DNA of 64,000 bases from Roseiarcus sp963770035 (GCA_963770035.1 CAVYON010000019.1:1-64000); one strand, 5' to 3'; numbered from the stretch's first letter, positions 51,806 to 61,204 are shown. The notes: a model not told the origin generated them from the letters alone. Program-made: numbers and translations.

Positions 51806-52492
51806 ATGAGATCTCGCAGCGTTTCGTCTCGTTGGCGCGCCTGCGCCACCACGGCCGCGGCCATCGTCGCCCTGATTTCGGCCCTCGCCGCCGCCGATGC
51901 GGCGACGAAGAAAGTTGAAAAGAAGGGGGAAGCGGCGAAGCCCAACCTGGTCGCGAGCTTCGGCGACTGGAACGTGTTCGTGGGCCAGGTCGGCAAGGGC
52001 AAGATCTGCTACGCGCTCGCCCAGCCGAAATCGCGCGAGCCTACCGCCAAGCGCGAGGCGGGCTACGCCTTCATCTCCGACCGGCCGGCCGAAGGCGTGC
52101 GCAACGAGGTGTCGTTCATCATGGGCTTCGAGGTCGCCGGGGGCGCGGCGACGCCTGACAAGCCCGAAAAGGCCGAGAAAGCCGACACGAAGCCCAGCAA
52201 GACGAAGGCGAAGGCCGAGGCCAAGGCGAAAGCCGAGGCCAAAGGCAAGGCGGCCCCGGCGCCTGTCGCCACGGTTGGCGAGGAGACGTTCGACCTCCTT
52301 CCCAAAGGCGCCAATCTCTGGGTGAAGAACGCCGCCCGCGAGAGCGCCCTCATCGCGGAGATGAAGAAGGGTGTGACGCTCGAAGTGAAGGCCGTCGGGG
52401 CGAAAGGCGGCGACACGACCGACAGCTATTCCCTCACCGGGTTCTCCCAGGCCATGGACCGGCTAGCGAAGGAATGCCCGGGCAAGGGGTGA
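51806..52492 (+). CDS. Invasion-associated locus B (IalB)-like exported protein
   Basis: A 228-residue protein with a signal peptide (about 1-33) followed by a family-typical start (SFGDWNVFVGQVGKGKICYALAQ split near 52-75: a Trp then a Cys) and the C-terminal SYSLTGFSQAMDRLAKECP. A lysine/alanine/glutamate-rich low-complexity insert (about 115-152) separates the two halves. Proteins of this group are small secreted or periplasmic proteins of alphaproteobacteria; the molecular role is unknown. The ATG at 51806 was chosen because the signal peptide starts there. Convergent with ubiG. Confidence 0.75.
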   Translation: MRSRSVSSRWRACATTAAAIVALISALAAADAATKKVEKKGEAAKPNLVASFGDWNVFVGQVGKGKICYALAQPKSREPTAKREAGYAFISDRPAEGVRNEVSFIMGFEVAGGAATPDKPEKAEKADTKPSKTKAKAEAKAKAEAKGKAAPAPVATVGEETFDLLPKGANLWVKNAARESALIAEMKKGVTLEVKAVGAKGGDTTDSYSLTGFSQAMDRLAKECPGKG

Positions 52493-52512
52493 CCCCTCGT
52501 CGCCGCGACCCT

Positions 52513-52565
52513 TGTAGGGCGGGGTCGTCGACCCCGCCGGGCGCGGTCAGCGACCGCGCCCTACA
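52513..52565. repeat. 53-bp double-hairpin intergenic repeat
   Basis: TGTAGGGC at 52513-52520 pairs with GCCCTACA at 52558-52565. Inside lie two further perfect hairpins, GGCGGGGTC-gtc-GACCCCGCC and GGGCGCGGTC-agc-GACCGCGCCC. The whole can fold as a cross or two-headed stem. It lies exactly between the convergent IalB-like and ubiG genes and could terminate both. The build is that of REP-type elements. Confidence 0.75.
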
Positions 52566-52570
52566 GCGGG

Positions 52571-53318
52571 TCAGCGCGGCTTCTTGGCCGCAAGCTGGTA
52601 GTTGACGCCGAGGTCGCTCGACAGCCGCCAGGTCCGGCGCAACGGATCGTACGCGACCCCCTTCCGCTCTACGACTTTGAGCCCCGCCCGTCGCACCGCC
52701 AGCGCCAATTCCTCGGGCGTGACGAACTGTTCCCAACGGTGCGTACCAGGCTTGAGCCAGCGCAGAAGATATTCAGCTCCGACAATGGCTAAGGCGAAGC
52801 TCTTCAGAGTCCGATTGAGGGTCGAGGCGAGAAAGAGACCGCCGGGTTTCAGGAGCGAGGCGGCCTCGGCGACGAAGCGCGCCGGATCGGCGACGTGCTC
52901 GACGACCTCCATGGCGGCGACGATGTCGAACCGCGCCTCTTCTGCGGCCAGCTCCTCGACGGTCGCGGCGCGATAGGCGAGCTTCGCGCCGGTCTCCTCG
53001 GCGTGGCGGCGCAGCGACCGCGATCGAGGCCGGCGCCGGGTCGATCCCCAAGACGTCGGCGCCGAGCCGGGCGAGCGGTTCGGCGAACAGCCCCGCGCCG
53101 CAGCCGACGTCGAGGACCTTGAGGCCCGCGAGCGGGAGGCCGGCCTCGGCCTCGCGGCCGAAATGGCGGGCGGCGACGTCGCGCGCCCAGGCCACCCTGA
53201 CCGGCGTCAGGCGATGCAACGGCGCCATCGGCCCGTCCTCGTCCCACCAGGAGTTGCCCAGCGCATCGAAGCGCGCGACCTCGCCGACAATGACGCTGGG
53301 GGCGGATTGCGCGTTCAT
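52571..53318 (-). pseudogene. ubiG: Frameshifted ubiquinone biosynthesis O-methyltransferase UbiG
   Basis: Two frames make one UbiG of about 249 residues. The N-terminal piece starts with ATG at 53318 (MNAQSAPSVIV), with the family's GNSWWDEDGPMAPLHRLTPVR split near 22-42 and the SAM-binding KVLDVGCGAGLFAEPLARLGA split near 68-88. After a one-base change near 53017-53022 the second frame continues HAEETGAKLAY to AAMEVVEHVAD and the end at 52571. It makes the two O-methylations of ubiquinone. Because succinate dehydrogenase and the transhydrogenase are present and aerobic growth needs ubiquinone, this break is probably a sequence error. Divergent from lysC, the usual arrangement in alphaproteobacteria. 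Confidence 0.85.
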
Positions 53319-53507
53319 TGGACCTCGCTTCGCTGTGGCGACCAAACGCCGCACAACCCCGCCACCGGAAGATCGAACGCGTCCCGGCGCCCACAAGCGG
53401 GGCGGGAGCGCCATCGCGCCGTTGACCGGCCGGAGACCCGCCTTTATACGGCGCCGCGACCCCTTGCGCGAGCCGCGCAGCTTCCCCTGACAGGTCCGAG
53501 GTTCTTT

Positions 53508-54746
53508 TTGTCGCGTCTGGTGATGAAATTCGGCGGCACGTCGGTCGCCAACGTCGAGCGCATCCGCAACGTCGCCGCCCACGTCAAACGCGAAGTCGAC
53601 GCCGGCTGCGAGGTCGCGGTGGTGGTTTCGGCCATGGCCGGCAAGACCAACGAGCTCGTCGCCTGGTGCAAGGAGGCGGGCTCTGAGTTCGACAACGCCG
53701 AATACGATTCGATCGTCGCCTCGGGCGAGCTCGTCACCGCGGGCCTGCTCGCCCTGGTGCTCAAGGACATGGGCCTCAAGTCCCGCTCCTGGCAGGGCTG
53801 GCAGATCCCGATCCTCACCGACGACGCCCATGGCGCGGCGCGCATCGCCGGGATCGACGGCGCGGCGCTGGTCGACCGCTTGAGGGGGGGCGAGATCGCG
53901 GTGGTGGCGGGCTTCCAGGGCCTGCATGAAGCCACCAAGCGAGTGACGACGCTCGGGCGCGGCGGCTCGGACACGTCAGCGGTGGCGCTGGCCGCGGCGA
54001 TTGCGGCCGACCGCTGTGACATCTACACCGACGTCGACGGCGTCTACACCACCGACCCGCGCATCGTACCCAAGGCGCGGCGGCTCGACAGGATCTCGTT
54101 CGAGGAAATGCTTGAAATGGCGTCGCTCGGCGCCAAGGTGCTGCAGGTGCGCTCGGTCGAGGTGGCCATGGTGCACAGGGTCAAGCTCTACGTGCGCTCG
54201 TCCTTCGACGATCCGGCGGCGCCGAAGCTTGGCACGCTCATTTGCGACGAGGAGGATATCGTGGAGCAGCAGATCGTCACCGGCATCGCCTTCTCGCGCG
54301 ACGAGGCGCAGATCACCCTGCGCGACGTGGCCGACAAGCCCGGCGTCGCCGCAGCGATCTTCGGCCCGCTGGCGGAGGCCAGCATCAACGTCGACATGAT
54401 CATCCAGGTCGTGTCGGAGGATGCGGCGACGACCGACATCACCTTCACCGTGTCGGGCGCCGACTTCGAGCGGGCCCAAAAGATCATCGAAGCGCGGCGA
54501 GAGGCGATCGGCTACGCGCGCATGAACGGCACCGAGGAGGTGGTGAAGATCTCGGCGATCGGCGTCGGCATGCGCTCGCATTCCGGCGTCGCCGCGCGCG
54601 CCTTCCAGGCGCTCGCCGCCAAGGGCATCAACATCCGCGCGATCACCACCTCCGAGATCAAGTTCTCGATGCTGATCGACGAGCCCTACACCGAGCTTGC
54701 GGTGCGCACGCTGCACTCGCTCTACGGGCTGGATGCGCGGACGTGA
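53508..54746 (+). CDS. lysC: Aspartate kinase LysC
   Basis: A 412-residue monofunctional aspartokinase, first enzyme of lysine, threonine and methionine synthesis. The kinase domain (1-245) has KFGGTSVANVERIRN split at 7-21, GRGGSDTSAVALAAA (about 156) and TDVDGVYTTDPR (about 180). Two ACT domains (about 265-335 and 345-410) should bind lysine and threonine as inhibitors. A TTG at 53508 gives the usual alphaproteobacterial N-terminus (xSRLVMKFGG); an ATG at 53523 is the alternative. The last 130 bases are repeated at 55463-55595 and the last 48 at 56698-56745. Confidence 0.95.
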   Translation: MSRLVMKFGGTSVANVERIRNVAAHVKREVDAGCEVAVVVSAMAGKTNELVAWCKEAGSEFDNAEYDSIVASGELVTAGLLALVLKDMGLKSRSWQGWQIPILTDDAHGAARIAGIDGAALVDRLRGGEIAVVAGFQGLHEATKRVTTLGRGGSDTSAVALAAAIAADRCDIYTDVDGVYTTDPRIVPKARRLDRISFEEMLEMASLGAKVLQVRSVEVAMVHRVKLYVRSSFDDPAAPKLGTLICDEEDIVEQQIVTGIAFSRDEAQITLRDVADKPGVAAAIFGPLAEASINVDMIIQVVSEDAATTDITFTVSGADFERAQKIIEARREAIGYARMNGTEEVVKISAIGVGMRSHSGVAARAFQALAAKGINIRAITTSEIKFSMLIDEPYTELAVRTLHSLYGLDART

Positions 54747-54747
54747 C

Positions 54748-55452
54748 ATGCGCTTGACGCGCGGCGCGATCGTCGGCGCCCTGCTCGGCGCTGTCCTGGC
54801 GGCCGCAACCGCGACCCGCGCCGCCGCGGCGACGACCCGCGCCGCCCACGCTCCCGGCGACGCGGACCTCATCGAAACCGCCGCCCACGTCAACCGGACG
54901 CCGAAGCAGAGCTGGCCGGGCTACGGCGTCTACCTCGGCAATGGCTTGGTGCTGACGGCCTCGCACGTGCCCGGGCCGTTTGCCTGGTCGAAGCCCCATG
55001 TCGTCGTCGGCGGACTGGATTTTCCGACAACCCTCGTCAAGGAAGGGACGCTCGACACTGTCGACCTCACGCTGTTGCGCTTCGACCCGTCGACATTGCC
55101 GATGCGGTTGCGCCTCAGGCGGACGCCGCTGTGCGCGCGCAACCCCGAACCCGGAGAAGCCGTCGTCGTCGCAACGCCCGAAGGCGTCGCGCGCTCGCGC
55201 GTGCTGCCGCCGAAGGCGATCCCGCTCGAATTCCGCTCCCGCTTCGGCGACTCCGCCATCCCGGACGTCGCCACCACGGGCAATTCCGGCTCCGGCGTGT
55301 TCGACGCCTGGAAGCAGTGCCTGCTCGGGATCATGAGCCGCAAGTTCACGATCGAGCTGAAGGGGACGCCGCCGCGAAAAGTCGACATCGCGAAATATTT
55401 TATCCCGGCGCAGGAGATCCGCGCGTTCCTTCCGCCCGGCGCGGCGTTTTAG
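54748..55452 (+). CDS. Exported trypsin-like serine peptidase
   Basis: A 234-residue protein with a signal peptide (1-30). The catalytic triad is visible: His in VLTASHVPGP (about residue 73), Asp in VDLTLLRFD (about 109) and Ser in TGNSGSGVFDAW (about 186). The fold is the chymotrypsin type. It starts 1 base after the lysC stop. Directly behind it lies a decayed copy of the lysC 3' end, so the gene looks inserted into or behind lysC. Substrate unknown; PDZ and other accessory domains are absent. Confidence 0.82.
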   Translation: MRLTRGAIVGALLGAVLAAATATRAAAATTRAAHAPGDADLIETAAHVNRTPKQSWPGYGVYLGNGLVLTASHVPGPFAWSKPHVVVGGLDFPTTLVKEGTLDTVDLTLLRFDPSTLPMRLRLRRTPLCARNPEPGEAVVVATPEGVARSRVLPPKAIPLEFRSRFGDSAIPDVATTGNSGSGVFDAWKQCLLGIMSRKFTIELKGTPPRKVDIAKYFIPAQEIRAFLPPGAAF

Positions 55453-55462
55453 CGGTCCGCGC

Positions 55463-55595
55463 CTATCCGGCGCTTGCCGCCAAGGGCGCCGACATCCGCG
55501 CGATCACGTCCTCCAAGATCAAGTTCTCGATGCTGATCGCCCTACACGGAGCTCGCGGTGCGCACGCTCCACCCGCTCTACAGGCTCGACGCGCG
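55463..55595 (+). repeat. Decayed second copy of the lysC 3' end
   Basis: Roughly 85% identical to the end of lysC (54605-54740), including the stretches AAGTTCTCGATGCTGATCG and GCGGTGCGCACGCT, with one 5-base and one 1-base gap. It has the same orientation as lysC. It has no start and cannot encode a protein. Confidence 0.85.
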
Positions 55596-55630
55596 TCAAA
55601 ACGTAGGCCCGACGTTGTCTTAGCAAGGCG

Positions 55631-56629
55631 CTATCGCCCTTCAGCCTCCGCCTCCAGCGCCCAAAGCTCCATCGGCCGCTCCTTGCCGCGCATGGGGAGT
55701 TCGCCGAGCCGGCGCCTCGTCATGCCGGGCGGCAGCGCGGCGAGGCGGGCGAGGAGCGCGGCGGAGGCGAGGACGCGATTGTCCGTCTCGCGGCAGGCCT
55801 CCACAATCCGGGCGACGACGTTCATCGTGTCGCCGATCAGCGCGATCTCCTTTTTCAGATAGCCGAGTTCGCCGACGGCGACCGGGCCGCAGTGAAGGCC
55901 AGCGCGAAAGTCGGGGGCGAGGCCGAAGTCGCGTTCGTAGGCGGACTTTTGCGCGCCGATCCGGTCGAACGCGCCGAAGCAGGCGCGCACGCAGCCGGCC
56001 TCATTCGCGCCCGGAGCGAGCCGCCAGGTCGCGACCACTTCGTCGCCGACATATTTGTGAATCTCGCCGCCCGCTTCGGCGACGGCGAGCGACACGTCGA
56101 CGACGAAGCGGTTGAGCAGATCGAGAAAGCGCAACTCGCCGAGGCGCTCGGCGATCGCGGTCGAGCCAAGCATGTCGATGAACAGCAACGCCCGCTCCTC
56201 GATGCGCGGGTGGTAATAGCGCCCCGCCGCGAAGGCGAACAGCGTTCCGGGACCCAAGAGCTCGTTGACGCTCAAGAGCAAGGTAGCGCCGATGACGAGC
56301 ACCAGGGAAAACAGGAAGTCGACCCCGCCGACCACCATCAACCGTCCCGATAGGACCGCGTCCGCGATCGCGTTGATGATGACGATGACGGAGGCGTAAA
56401 GACACGTGCGCAAGGCGAGATAGGGCAGAAACGGCAAGCGGGGGAATAGCCAGCCGGCGTTGCGCCGCAGCACGAACCGATCGAGCGAGAACAGCGCGGC
56501 GCCGATCGAGCCGCCGACGAACGCGCCGGCGCCGGGCGCTCCGTGGTGAAGGTCGCCGTAAAAGAGGCCGATCAAAACGCCGGCAAGGACGATCCAGAGG
56601 AAGCGGCGCAGCGGGGTCGGGTGCAGCAT
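55631..56629 (-). CDS. Membrane-bound class III adenylate/guanylate cyclase
   Basis: A 332-residue protein. The first half (1-130) has about five membrane helices. The cyclase domain (about 145-330) has both metal-binding Asp residues (LLFIDMLGSTAIAE near 148-161 and KYVGDEVVATW near 192-202) and the transition-state residues in GDTMNVVARIVEA (about 270-282, Asn and Arg). It makes cAMP or, less likely, cGMP from inside the membrane; no sensor domain other than the membrane part is seen. The ATG at 56629 was chosen over a TTG 9 bases earlier. It lies between two copies of the lysC end, on the opposite strand. Confidence 0.9.
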   Translation of the reverse strand: MLHPTPLRRFLWIVLAGVLIGLFYGDLHHGAPGAGAFVGGSIGAALFSLDRFVLRRNAGWLFPRLPFLPYLALRTCLYASVIVIINAIADAVLSGRLMVVGGVDFLFSLVLVIGATLLLSVNELLGPGTLFAFAAGRYYHPRIEERALLFIDMLGSTAIAERLGELRFLDLLNRFVVDVSLAVAEAGGEIHKYVGDEVVATWRLAPGANEAGCVRACFGAFDRIGAQKSAYERDFGLAPDFRAGLHCGPVAVGELGYLKKEIALIGDTMNVVARIVEACRETDNRVLASAALLARLAALPPGMTRRRLGELPMRGKERPMELWALEAEAEGR

Positions 56630-56697
56630 CGCCAGCAACTATAGACCCAAATGGGTCCCCGCTTCGGATCCTCGCCCCTCCCCGCAAGGCCGCCGGC

Positions 56698-56745
56698 GAG
56701 CTCGCGGTGTGTACGTTGCACACGCTCTAAGGGCTCGACGCGCGG
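56698..56745 (+). repeat. Third copy of the lysC 3' end (48 bp)
   Basis: About 80% identical to the last 48 bases of lysC (54693-54740), including GAGCTCGCGGTG and GGGCTCGACGCGCGG. It has the same orientation as lysC and stands between the cyclase gene and the IS110 element. Confidence 0.75.
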
Positions 56746-56926
56746 TCACGCGCTTCCGGGACCGGCCGAGGCGCATTCCCTTCTCCCCGCGAGCGGCTAC
56801 GGCGTTCACACATTTCTGCGAGTTCGCGCGCCTCCTTCTCCCCGAGAGATTCCATGGGGAGGTGGATAGCGGCCGAGCTTTCGGGACAGACTGAGGTTGC
56901 TCATCCACTCAACCTGGAGACGACCG
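56746..56926. other. Non-coding 5' side of the IS110-family element
   Basis: About 180 bases between the lysC-like fragment and the transposase start. Its first part (56746-56870) resembles the repeat-type sequence also seen near 61230 (GGCTACGGCGTTCACACATTTCTGCG-like). The exact element end is not visible. In IS110-type elements this 5' region can encode the guide (bridge) RNA. Confidence 0.4.
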
Positions 56927-58104
56927 ATGTTGCGCGATCACCTGGAAGACCCGACCGCCATCCGCACGCAGTTTGGCGCGATTTTCGTTTCGTTGGAACT
57001 GAGCCGAAAGACTTGGCTGATTACGTCGCTTTCCCCCGGCAATGGCGAGAAGATGTCGAAGCGCGGCGTGGCGGCGGGAGACGTGGCGGGGCTGTTGCGG
57101 CGGTTTGCCGAGTTGCGGAGCAAGGCGGCGGCCCGGACCGGGCGGACCTTTCCGATCATCGTCATTCAGGAGGCGGGGCTTGACGGGTTCTGGCTTCACC
57201 GGCTGCTCGAAAGGGAGGGGTTCGAGAGCCATGTGGTCGACCCGGCCTCGATCGCCGTGCCGCGCCGGGCGCGTCGGGCCAAGACGGACACGATCGACGG
57301 GGAAGGGCTTTTGCGGGCGCTGCTGGCCTACAAGCGCGGAGAGCCGCGGGTGTGCTCGATGGTGGTCGCGCCATCGCCGGAGGAGGAGGACGAACGGCGG
57401 CTTTGCCGCGAGCGCAAGACGCTGATCGGCGAGCGGGTCGCCCACGTCAATCGGATCAAGGGTCTTCTGTTTGCGCAGGGGATCCGGGATTATGCGCCGC
57501 TGTCGCGCAATCGGAGAAAGCGGCTTGAGGAGATGCGCACCGGCGACGGGCGGGATCTGCCGGGGCATGTGAAGGCGCAGATCGAGCGCGAACTCGACCG
57601 GCTGGAGATGACGCTCGATCAGATCAAGGCGGTGGAGAAGACGCGCAATCGCATTCTCTTTGCTCCGCGTCCGAAGGCAGGGAGCGGCGAGGTCCAGGCG
57701 CCGGGCGCGGCGAAGCTGACGGATTATCGCGGGATCGCGGAGGACTCGGCGGCCATCCTATGGTCCGAGGGGCTGTCGCGGACCTTCTCCAATCGGCGGC
57801 AGGTCGGGGCTTACGCCGGCTATGCGCCGACGCCGTGGCGGAGCGGCTCGATCGCCCATGAGCAGGGCATATCGAAAGCCGCAATCCGCGGCTGCGCGCG
57901 ACGATGCTGGAAGTCGCCTGGCTGTGGACGCGCCATCAGCCGCAATCGGCTTTGACGCGCTGGTATTTCGCGCGGCTGGGCGAGTATCCGACCAAAGCGC
58001 GCAAGAAGACGGCGATCGTCGCGCTGGCGCGCAAGCTGCTCGTGGCCCTGTGGAAGTACGTGCGCTTCGGCGAGGTCATCGAGGGCGCGGTCATGCGGTC
58101 ATGA
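56927..58104 (+). pseudogene. Frameshifted IS110-family transposase
   Basis: A DEDD-type recombinase of about 392 residues in two frames. The N-terminal RuvC-like domain starts at FVSLELSRKTW (about 21-31, with Glu in place of the first Asp) and contains IVIQEAGLDGFWLHRLL (about 81) and KTDTIDGEGLLRALLA (about 121). The C-terminal part with the catalytic Ser region GYAPTPWRSGS and MLEVAWLWTRHQP belongs to the Transposase_20 type. One missing G near 57880 (KA-GNPRLRA) splits it. The ATG at 56927 follows CTGGAGACG. Such enzymes move elements with a structured RNA guide. The frame break may be a sequence error. Confidence 0.85.
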
Positions 58105-58329
58105 CTCGCGCCGCTTGGGCCTGACGGAAGGCAAGGAACTCGCCGCCAGGCCGAAAGGAGCTGACGCAATCGCCGGGGCCTCGACTTGGCCTCGGCCGAT
58201 CCGGGTGGACGAACCGTTTCCCCGCATGGCTTGAAAAGCCGACACGAAGATTGGCCTCGTCCTCTCGAGCCCGCCCGCCGCAAGCGGAACCATGGCGTCA
58301 GTCGCCCATGAGCGACGGCCGAATGTGAG

Positions 58330-58361
58330 TTTGATCTGGCGTGCAAACCAGATCGGTCAAA
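58330..58361. repeat. Small hairpin downstream of the IS110 transposase
   Basis: GATCTGG and CCAGATC pair over 7 bases, extended by TTT-GA and TC-AAA with a 2-base bulge. It could belong to the right end or the guide-RNA region of the IS110 element. Nothing else marks it as a gene. Confidence 0.5.
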
Positions 58362-58597
58362 TCGGGCTTGGACCTTGGATCGCGCAAACCGGAAAGGCCT
58401 CGGCATGTCCCGCTGATCTATTCTTGGCGCAAACAAAGCCGCTTGGGCTCAAGGCTCACGGCGCCTATCCCATTCCGCCAACGGCTCCCCCCGGGAGGGC
58501 CACGTCGACGCCGCGCCGTCAAGGCGCTGACGCGCCTCCTCCGCTCGCGCTCCGGCCCTTCGGGTGACTGCGCCGCGTCGACGTGGCGTCGTTCTCG

Positions 58598-58658
58598 CCA
58601 TGGACTTCGACGCGCAATTCCGGCGCAAAGCGCCGGATCGCGGCGTCGAAGTCCATGG
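58598..58658. repeat. 61-bp near-perfect palindrome
   Basis: The outer arms CCATGGACTTCGACGC and its reverse complement pair over 16 bases; a 5-base mismatch follows, then 8 more pairs (TCCGGCGC) around an AAA loop. It lies in a non-coding zone and is the strongest hairpin of that zone. It could be a terminator or a palindromic mobile repeat. Confidence 0.75.
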
Positions 58659-58957
58659 TCCCAAACGGCCGCGCGCCATTAGGCCGGCGCGCTTCGCAAA
58701 GCGGATTTGCCTCCGCGCTCAGACCTTAACTCGCAACTCCCCATGTGAGTGGGGAAGGTGGCCCGGAGGGCCGGATGGGGTGCGGAAAGCAGGGATGACT
58801 CGATGAGGCCTCGCGGTGACGGTCGTGCAATCCGACCCAAAGTTGCGGCGGCGGACCACACCCCATCCGGCGCCATAGCCCGTGGAAAGACGGGCGTCTT
58901 TCGACGCCCTATCGCGCCACCTTCCCCAGCAGAGCCCTACGGGATGCACACATCTTT

Positions 58958-60981
58958 TAGCCCGACTTTCTCAACCGAGGTAGCGCGCGAGCGGAAAGGC
59001 GCGTGGAATCAAGGGTAGGCTGCCGAAGGTCTCCACTACATGGGGCGCAACGGGAGCTGCGCCGCCGGACCGGGAACGGCAATTCGCGGCGGCGGCTGCG
59101 GCGGCAGGGCGAGGCCGAGTCGTTGCAGGAGAAGCTTCTGGTCGACATTCGGCTCGGTGTGTCGGCACATGATCAGCGTTCGGCCGTCGGTGGTGGGGAA
59201 GTGGACGTCGAGCATTTGTATGCCGGCGAGCTTGTCGAGCACGGCGCGCGGGGTGAGGCCGGCGGCCATCGGCCGGAGCCGGGCGCGCAGCGTGACGTGC
59301 AGGCAATAGGCGAGGAAGGCCACGAAGATGTGCGCCTCGACGCGGCTCTCGAGCTGGTGGTAGATCGGCCGGAGTTGCAGATCGTCCTTGAGGTTCTTGA
59401 AGGCCGCCTCGACTTCGACGAGTTGAATGTAGAACCGCCACAGGTCGGCGGGATCGCGCCCAGACATGTTGGTGCGCAAAAGGTAGCGGCCTTCGCGCCG
59501 GCGCGCCTGGCGCAGCTTCTTGCGGTTGAGCGCGTAAGTGAAGGCGGCGGTGTGGGGATCGACCTTGATGTCGAGCGAGGCGCCACGCCGCGGGCGCCTT
59601 GGCTTTGGCGGCGCCGAGCTTCATCAGTAGGCTCTCGCGGGTGAGGTCCATCAGCGCCAGCTTCGCCAGGCGCGCCCACAGCCATTTCAACCGCCGCTTC
59701 CGCATGGCGCGCTCCTTGTCGATGCGCGCCCGGCTCTGGGCGAACACGTAAAGCTCGCCGTCCTCGGCCAAGAGCTTCACTTCGACGCCCGGCCGCACCT
59801 CATGCCACGGCAGGCCGACGAGAGACTTCTCCAGCTTGCCGAGGCGTCCCTTCGGGCGTGCCCACCAGATAGGCGACCGGCGGATCGGATTGCGCGCATT
59901 TCGGCGAGCACGTCCTCGGTGGGGATGCCGCGGTCCATCACCCAGATCCGCTCCGCCTTGCCGTACTGCGCCTCGATCTTCGCAAGGAAGCCGCGCAGCG
60001 TCGTCTTGTCGGAAGTATTGCCGGCGAGCACTTCGTAGGCCAGCGGAAAGCCGTCGGGCGTCACCACCAGCGCAATGACCACCTGCACGCAGTCCGGACG
60101 CTTGTCGCGGCTGTAGCCGTAGCGGCGTTTGTCGCTGTCGTCGTCCGGCGGGTCGCATTCGAAGTACGTGCTGGTCAGATCGTAGAGCAGCACGTCGAAG
60201 CGGGCGCCGAACAGATCCTGCCAGCGCTGGCGCAGGTGCTCGAACAGCGCCGGCTTGTGCTCCGACGAGCTTGTCCAGGCAGCGATACGAGCGTGTTCTT
60301 CTCGACCAGCGCGAAATCCTCGCCCAGCAGATCGCCCATGGCGCTTTGCTCGAACCATTGCCGGTGCAAACGCCATTCGCTGCCCGGATCGATGAGCCGG
60401 TAGACCGCCAGCGTCTGGAGAATGTGCCGCCAGCAGGTTCCTTCGCGGGAATCGGGCAGACGGGCCGCCCAGAAGCGGTCGAGTTCCAGTTGCTCGTAGA
60501 GCTGGCAGGCGAGCCAGCACGCGCCCCATTGCCGCGGCCGGTGTAGTTGCATGGCCCCGAGCCGGATCTGCACGCCGTGGTCCTCGGCGTGTTCGGGCAG
60601 CGGCCGATCGGCGGGGAACAGGGCCAATTGGGTCGGCTGTCGCGCCTCCTCGTCGAAAGCTTCGATCACCCGGCACCACGCCTCCTCCTGGCTGTCGTTG
60701 ATCTCGCCAAGATAAAGCACCTGGCGCTGCACCACCTTGCCGCCGGCGCAGCGCTTGCTCTCGACAATGCTCCAGTAGCAGTGCTCCTTGCCGTCCTTGA
60801 GACGGCGATTCGATCGCAAATACATGGCGACCCCAGTCTACGCCAAACGCGCAATCTGAAAAGATACTAGGTCTCCACTACACGGCTATTTCAAAACCCG
60901 GCCATTGATCCGACTCGTCTTTTGCTCCTTCCCAGCCCCAAAATTCGTTCCCAGCCTGCTCCGGTTGAGAAAGTCGGGTTA
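58958..60981 (-). mobile_element. IS1634-like element copy 2 with both terminal repeats
   Basis: A 2024-bp element. TAGCCCGACTTTCTCAACCG at 58958-58977 and the reverse complement of 60962-60981 match at 19 of 20 positions. The transposase gene lies between on the minus strand. No clear target duplication is visible. The right end directly adjoins the 222-bp repeat copy B. The left flank carries, in reverse, the last bases of that repeat family (58937-58955). Copy 1 at 28492-30418 ends in the same terminal repeat. Confidence 0.88.
59036..60825 (-). pseudogene. Frameshifted IS1634-family transposase copy 2
   Basis: The intact N-terminus (MYLRSNRRLKDGKEHCYWSIV split) starts with ATG at 60825. 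Together the frames give about 595 residues: an N-terminal domain, then the DDE core with LLYDLTSTYFECDPPDDDS (first Asp), VMDRGIPTEDVLAEM (second Asp) and the C-terminal WRFYIQLVEVEAAFKNLKD (Glu region). Frame breaks occur near 60285, 59885 and about 59580; the second is one extra base at CGCGCAA where copy 1 has the 60-base insertion. The stop is at 59036. Not able to make a full protein as written. Confidence 0.85.
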
Positions 60982-60982
60982 G

Positions 60983-61204
60983 CAGGCGTGCGCCGCTCAA
61001 TGGCGGCGAGCGTCCCCGCCCCCCTTGTGGGGGCGGGACAGGGTGGGGGGTCGCGCCGACCTCTCATTCGGGGGAAATGGCGCCAAGTTTTCGAAGTTCG
61101 GCGCGACCCCCCTCCTCAATCCTCCCCCACAAGGGGTGAGGAAGCCGCCCTCCGCGGGTCGGGCACGCCGGCAGCGAGCCGCGAGAGATGTGTGCATCCC
61201 GTAG
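60983..61204 (+). repeat. 222-bp structured repeat, copy B
   Basis: Matches 1-222 except for one base, with the same nested inverted repeats. It begins one base after the IS1634-like terminal repeat. Similarity stops sharply at 61204, after GTAG. Confidence 0.88.

Larger units (their letters stand above)
58105..58957. other. Repeat-rich non-coding region
   Basis: An 853-base stretch between the IS110 transposase and the IS1634-like copy. It holds a hairpin at 58330-58361, a large palindrome at 58598-58658, and a GC-rich inverted repeat pair around 58752-58785 and 58860-58930 (GGGAAGGTGGCCC and CACCCCATCCGG-type, of the kind often seen as intergenic repeats). No coding sequence with supportive composition was found. 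The right part of the IS110 element must lie at the start of this region. Confidence 0.5.
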
